Shown: positions 5,718 through 7,452 of the stretch, one piece after another
Position numbering within the stretch: position 1 is the stretch's first letter
Layout: every line of letters begins with the position of its first letter
NCBI GenBank assembly: GCA_019418525.1
Contig: DYBS01000104.1
Span: 1-7,452, forward strand
DNA: 7,452 nt
Direction: 5' to 3'
Origin: Clostridiales bacterium
GTDB taxonomy: Bacteria > Bacillota > Clostridia > Oscillospirales > Oscillospiraceae
Notes under the pieces: generated by a model
Database searches by the model: none
Told to the model about the DNA's origin: nothing
What the model saw: only the letters and a program-made list of their open reading frames with translations
Translations under genes and position numbers: made by a program

Positions 5718-6377
5718 TCAAACTGTCTCCGCATCCGTACCGCTCTCGCCCCCGCCGTTCTCGGCCAGCTCGCCCAGGTATTTATACACCGTATACCGGG
5801 AGACTTGGAGCCGCCGGGACACAAAGGGCACGGATTTTCGGAAGGAAAAGGCATTTTTCTGATCCAGCAGGGCGATGACCTTCATGCGGTCCTTCTTATT
5901 CAGGTCGGTGACCGGCTTGCCCACGGCGGCCAGGCACTCGTCGAAGATGTCGGCCAAGCGGCTGTCGCCCCCCTGCCACATGGCGCTCTGGAGGTCGGCC
6001 TCGGCGTTCATGAGATCCACCAGGGTGCGGTTGGCATAGGCCAGGGAGGTATAGTCGAAGTTGATGCCCAGCGCCAGGTTGTACCCCTCACCGATGAGGT
6101 GGAAGGTACTGCTCTTGATCTGCCGTCCGCTGGGGGTGGTGGCGGCCAGATTGACAAAATCGGTGACCAGCGCCGTGGCGTCCAGTTCCTTGGCGGTGCC
6201 CAGGATATCCATGGTGGAGCCCACCGAGCGTCCGGACACATGGCCGTTGTAGATGGACAGGATGGGGTGCTTGGGGTCCCCCATGTCGTGGACCAGTGTT
6301 TCGCAGGAGGAGCCGAACATCTCCGCGATGCCCCGGGCGGTCCGATCCAGAAATTCCAGGGCTTCTTCGCGCTTCAT
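5718..6377 (-). CDS. YheO/DauR-type transcriptional regulator (PAS_6 + HTH_22)
   Basis: The 219-residue regulator has two domains. A YheO-like PAS sensor (about residues 8-115) contains CETLVHDMGDPKHPILSIYNGHVSGRSVG, split here as CETLVHDMGD and HPILSIYNGHV, and the typical GINFDYT and LAYANRTL. A C-terminal helix-turn-helix (about 160-205) ends SRRLQVSRYTVYKYLGEL. Family members such as E. coli YheO and Pseudomonas DauR (D-arginine catabolism) respond to small ligands through the PAS domain. The start is placed at ATG 6375-6377, since GAGGTGA lies 5 nt upstream. Alternatives are ATG at 6398 (seven residues longer, poor ribosome site just after a hairpin), or a far-upstream start that would run into the promoter. 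The dipeptidase follows by 20 nt, so the likely target is its own operon and amino-acid or peptide use. Confidence 0.88.
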   Translation of the reverse strand: MKREEALEFLDRTARGIAEMFGSSCETLVHDMGDPKHPILSIYNGHVSGRSVGSTMDILGTAKELDATALVTDFVNLAATTPSGRQIKSSTFHLIGEGYNLALGINFDYTSLAYANRTLVDLMNAEADLQSAMWQGGDSRLADIFDECLAAVGKPVTDLNKKDRMKVIALLDQKNAFSFRKSVPFVSRRLQVSRYTVYKYLGELAENGGGESGTDAETV

Positions 6378-6403
6378 GCCCCTCACCTCGTTTTCCATAG
6401 ATG

Positions 6404-6446
6404 CCCCGCCGTTTTTGGGGCGGGGGTGAACCGCGCATGGGCGCGG
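6404..6446 (-). promoter_or_regulatory. Structured leader: two tandem hairpins before the regulator
   Basis: In the predicted 5' leader there are two stems. The first is CCGCGC/GCGCGG (6431-6446, 6 bp, 4-nt loop). The second is CCCCGCC/GGCGGGG (6404-6410 with 6419-6425, 7 bp, 8-nt loop holding an A-run). No U-tract follows either, so they are not obvious attenuators. They sit between the promoter and the GAGGTGA site and could affect mRNA stability, translation or protein binding. Confidence 0.5.
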
Positions 6447-6459
6447 CGTCACAGGGACT

Positions 6460-6488
6460 ATTATAATACGTTCCGGCTCAGGCCGCAA
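6460..6488 (-). promoter_or_regulatory. Sigma-A promoter of the regulator-dipeptidase operon
   Basis: On the minus strand, -35 TTGCGG (6483-6488), a 17-nt spacer and -10 TATAAT (6460-6465). The start is expected near 6453, giving a leader of about 75 nt. It lies 12 bp past the stop of the upstream minus-strand gene, with no terminator hairpin between, so some read-through from that gene is possible. Confidence 0.82.
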
Positions 6489-6500
6489 GAGCGGCGGGGG

Positions 6501-6773
6501 TTACAGCCACAGCCAGGCTGCCCACCCCGCCGTGGCCAGCAGCGCCCCTGCCAGCGCGTAGAGCACACCGGAAGCCCGGTGGAACGCCTTTCCCAAAGGC
6601 GCGGTGCGGCGGGTGTAGCCTCGGGCCACCTTCTCGGCCTCCTGGAGGACCTGCTCGGCGCCCACGCCGCCGCCGCTGAGGGCCTCCTCCCGGACGATAA
6701 AGATGGCCTCTTCAAAGAGCCGGGGGTCGGGGGACTTGACCAGAATGACCCGGCGGGAGATTCCTTTGACCAT
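6501..6773 (-). CDS. Small conserved-type protein with C-terminal membrane helix
   Basis: The 90-residue protein has an N-terminal cytosolic-type part with MVKGISRRVILVKSPDP and a helical EEAIFIVREEAL stretch. A linker rich in glycine follows (SGGGVG, 33-38), then a helix AEQVLQEAEKVARGY (39-53) and a basic stretch. One uninterrupted hydrophobic helix runs from about 68 to the last residue (90), giving a tail-anchored look. I recall similar short proteins in Clostridia but cannot assign a function. The start is ATG at 6771-6773, with AAAGGAA 9 nt upstream; the in-frame GTG at 6782 lies against that site and is unlikely. It is divergent from sleB with 165 bp between. No convincing sigma-A promoter was seen. 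Confidence 0.78.
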   Translation of the reverse strand: MVKGISRRVILVKSPDPRLFEEAIFIVREEALSGGGVGAEQVLQEAEKVARGYTRRTAPLGKAFHRASGVLYALAGALLATAGWAAWLWL

Positions 6774-6857
6774 GGAATACACTTCCTTTCCTCTCCAGTA
6801 TGGCCCCGCTTCGGGTCTGTCATACCGGGCAGGAAAAAATTGCGGGTGTGTGGGAGC

Positions 6858-6887
6858 GCATATCCGCCCCCGCGCCTCCGTACACTA
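6858..6887 (+). promoter_or_regulatory. Candidate forespore (sigma-G-like) promoter for sleB
   Basis: GCATA (6858-6862) fits the sigma-G -35 pattern GHATR as known from B. subtilis. After exactly 18 nt comes TACACTA (6881-6887), matching 5 of 7 positions of the -10 CATNHTA. The predicted start near 6894 leaves about 45 nt to the GTG. sleB is known to be forespore-expressed, so context fits. No sigma-A promoter competes. The consensus is recalled, not computed. Confidence 0.4.
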
Positions 6888-6903
6888 CATCACAAATCGC
6901 GTG

Positions 6904-6922
6904 GCCCGGCGCTGTGCCGGGC
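6904..6922 (+). other. 7-bp hairpin next to the sleB ribosome binding site
   Basis: GCCCGGC (6904-6910) and GCCGGGC (6916-6922) form a stem with a 5-nt loop, directly abutting AAGGAGG (6923-6929). No T-tract follows, so it is not a terminator; it may influence access to the ribosome site or mRNA stability. Confidence 0.45.
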
Positions 6923-6938
6923 AAGGAGGCAAAACACC

Positions 6939-7452
6939 GTGCGTAAGGACCGAAAACGGCTGATCCTGGGGCTTGTGCTCCTGTTCCTGGCCAATATCCT
7001 CATCATCACTCTGTTCCAGACCGCGGCCCAGGCGGCCACCTACCGCCAGGGCTCCACCGGCTCGGCGGTACGCACCATCCAGACCAAGTTGAAGAACTGG
7101 GGCTACTACGACGGGGCAGTGGACGGCATCTATGGCAGCGCCACCACCGCAGCGGTGAAGTATTTTCAAAAGACCAACGGCCTCACGGTGGATGGAATCG
7201 TGGGCCCGGCCACCCTGAAGGCCCTGGGCATGCCCTCGGACGGCGGGTCGTCCACCTCGGTATCCTCCGGAGAGGTGGAGCTGTTGGCCCGGGTCATCTC
7301 TGCCGAGGCCAGGGGGGAGCCGTACAGCGGCCAGGTGGCGGTGGGGGCGGTGATCCTCAACCGGGTGGAGCACCCCTCTTTCCCCTCCACCATCGCCGGG
7401 GTTGTGTACCAGCCGGGGGCGTTCACCTGCATGGTGGACGGGCAGTTCAATG
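6939..7452 (+). CDS. sleB: Spore cortex-lytic enzyme SleB, 5' part (runs off window end)
   Basis: The first 171 codons are visible with no stop before the window edge. SleB is the germination-specific enzyme, stored in the dormant spore, that cuts cortex peptidoglycan containing muramic-delta-lactam (a lytic transglycosylase). A basic start MRKDRKR and hydrophobic stretch (about 8-26) ending QTAAQAA form a signal peptide. A peptidoglycan-binding domain covers about 36-97 (QGSTGSAVRTIQTKL, DGIYGSATTAAVKYFQ, DGIVGPATLKAL). A serine-rich linker follows, and the hydrolase_2 domain starts near 113 with ARVISAEARGEPYSGQVAVGA, listed here as ARVISAEARGE and GQVAVGAVILNRV. E123 is the expected catalytic glutamate. 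The start is GTG with AAGGAGG 9 nt upstream. ypeB, its usual partner, would be expected beyond the window. Confidence 0.95.
   Translation, partial: MRKDRKRLILGLVLLFLANILIITLFQTAAQAATYRQGSTGSAVRTIQTKLKNWGYYDGAVDGIYGSATTAAVKYFQKTNGLTVDGIVGPATLKALGMPSDGGSSTSVSSGEVELLARVISAEARGEPYSGQVAVGAVILNRVEHPSFPSTIAGVVYQPGAFTCMVDGQFN

Noticed and set aside
4282..5862. 526-codon open frame on the plus strand opposite the dipeptidase
   Set aside because: It mirrors the real pepV gene in a GC-rich genome; the translation is low-complexity (Gly/Val/His/Ala-rich), has no ribosome site and no recognisable domain.
6378..6488. Regulator start upstream of 6377, including ATG at 6398
   Set aside because: The longest version begins in the -35 box of the operon promoter; ATG at 6398 lacks a good ribosome site and follows a hairpin, whereas 6377 has GAGGTGA at 5 nt.

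Overview
The window looks like an ordinary chromosomal stretch from a GC-rich, endospore-forming Gram-positive anaerobe, most likely a gut Clostridia of the Oscillospirales (Flavonifractor/Intestinimonas type). This rests on the partial spore germination gene sleB, the YerC-type TrpR relative, the PepV dipeptidase, AGGAGG-type ribosome binding sites and a strong G/C bias at third codon positions. The taxonomic placement is inference. There is no transposase, integrase, phage gene, CRISPR array or obvious defence or biosynthetic cluster.

Layout. On the minus strand at 1-136 is a tRNA pair transcribed Val(UAC) then Asp(GUC, cut by the window edge), driven by a near-perfect sigma-A promoter (TTGACT, 17 nt, TATAAT) with two phased A-tracts at the UP-element position. 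Then comes a minus-strand operon yerC - class I methyltransferase - hslO (2233 down to 301), with a 14-nt overlap and a 3-nt gap between genes. Its leader holds a strong palindrome that could be an operator. Divergent from yerC is a plus-strand gene (2419-3078) for a soluble protein resembling the DUF3298/RsiV C-terminal domain. It converges on a PhoH-family ATPase gene (minus, 3107-4138, TTG start), and the PhoH terminator hairpin contains the stop codon of its convergent neighbour. Next is a minus-strand two-gene operon: a YheO/DauR-type PAS+HTH regulator (start chosen at 6377), followed 20 nt later by a PepV-type M20 dipeptidase (start chosen at 5697). It has its own sigma-A promoter, a structured leader and a 30-bp palindromic terminator. 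Last is a 90-residue protein with a C-terminal membrane helix (minus). Divergent from it is the 5' part of sleB (plus, GTG start at 6939, running off the window end), preceded by a plausible forespore (sigma-G-like) promoter.

How the genes work together. Hsp33, encoded by hslO, is a redox-activated holdase, and its two co-transcribed partners are a small HTH regulator and an unassigned methyltransferase. The PAS regulator probably controls the dipeptidase. The other genes look independent. The most useful observations are regulatory: the yerC-leader palindrome and repeats, the structured regulator leader, the candidate forespore promoter, and starts on TTG/GTG codons that a naive ORF call would miss. 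I see no clear previously undescribed system; the findings are modest and scored accordingly.
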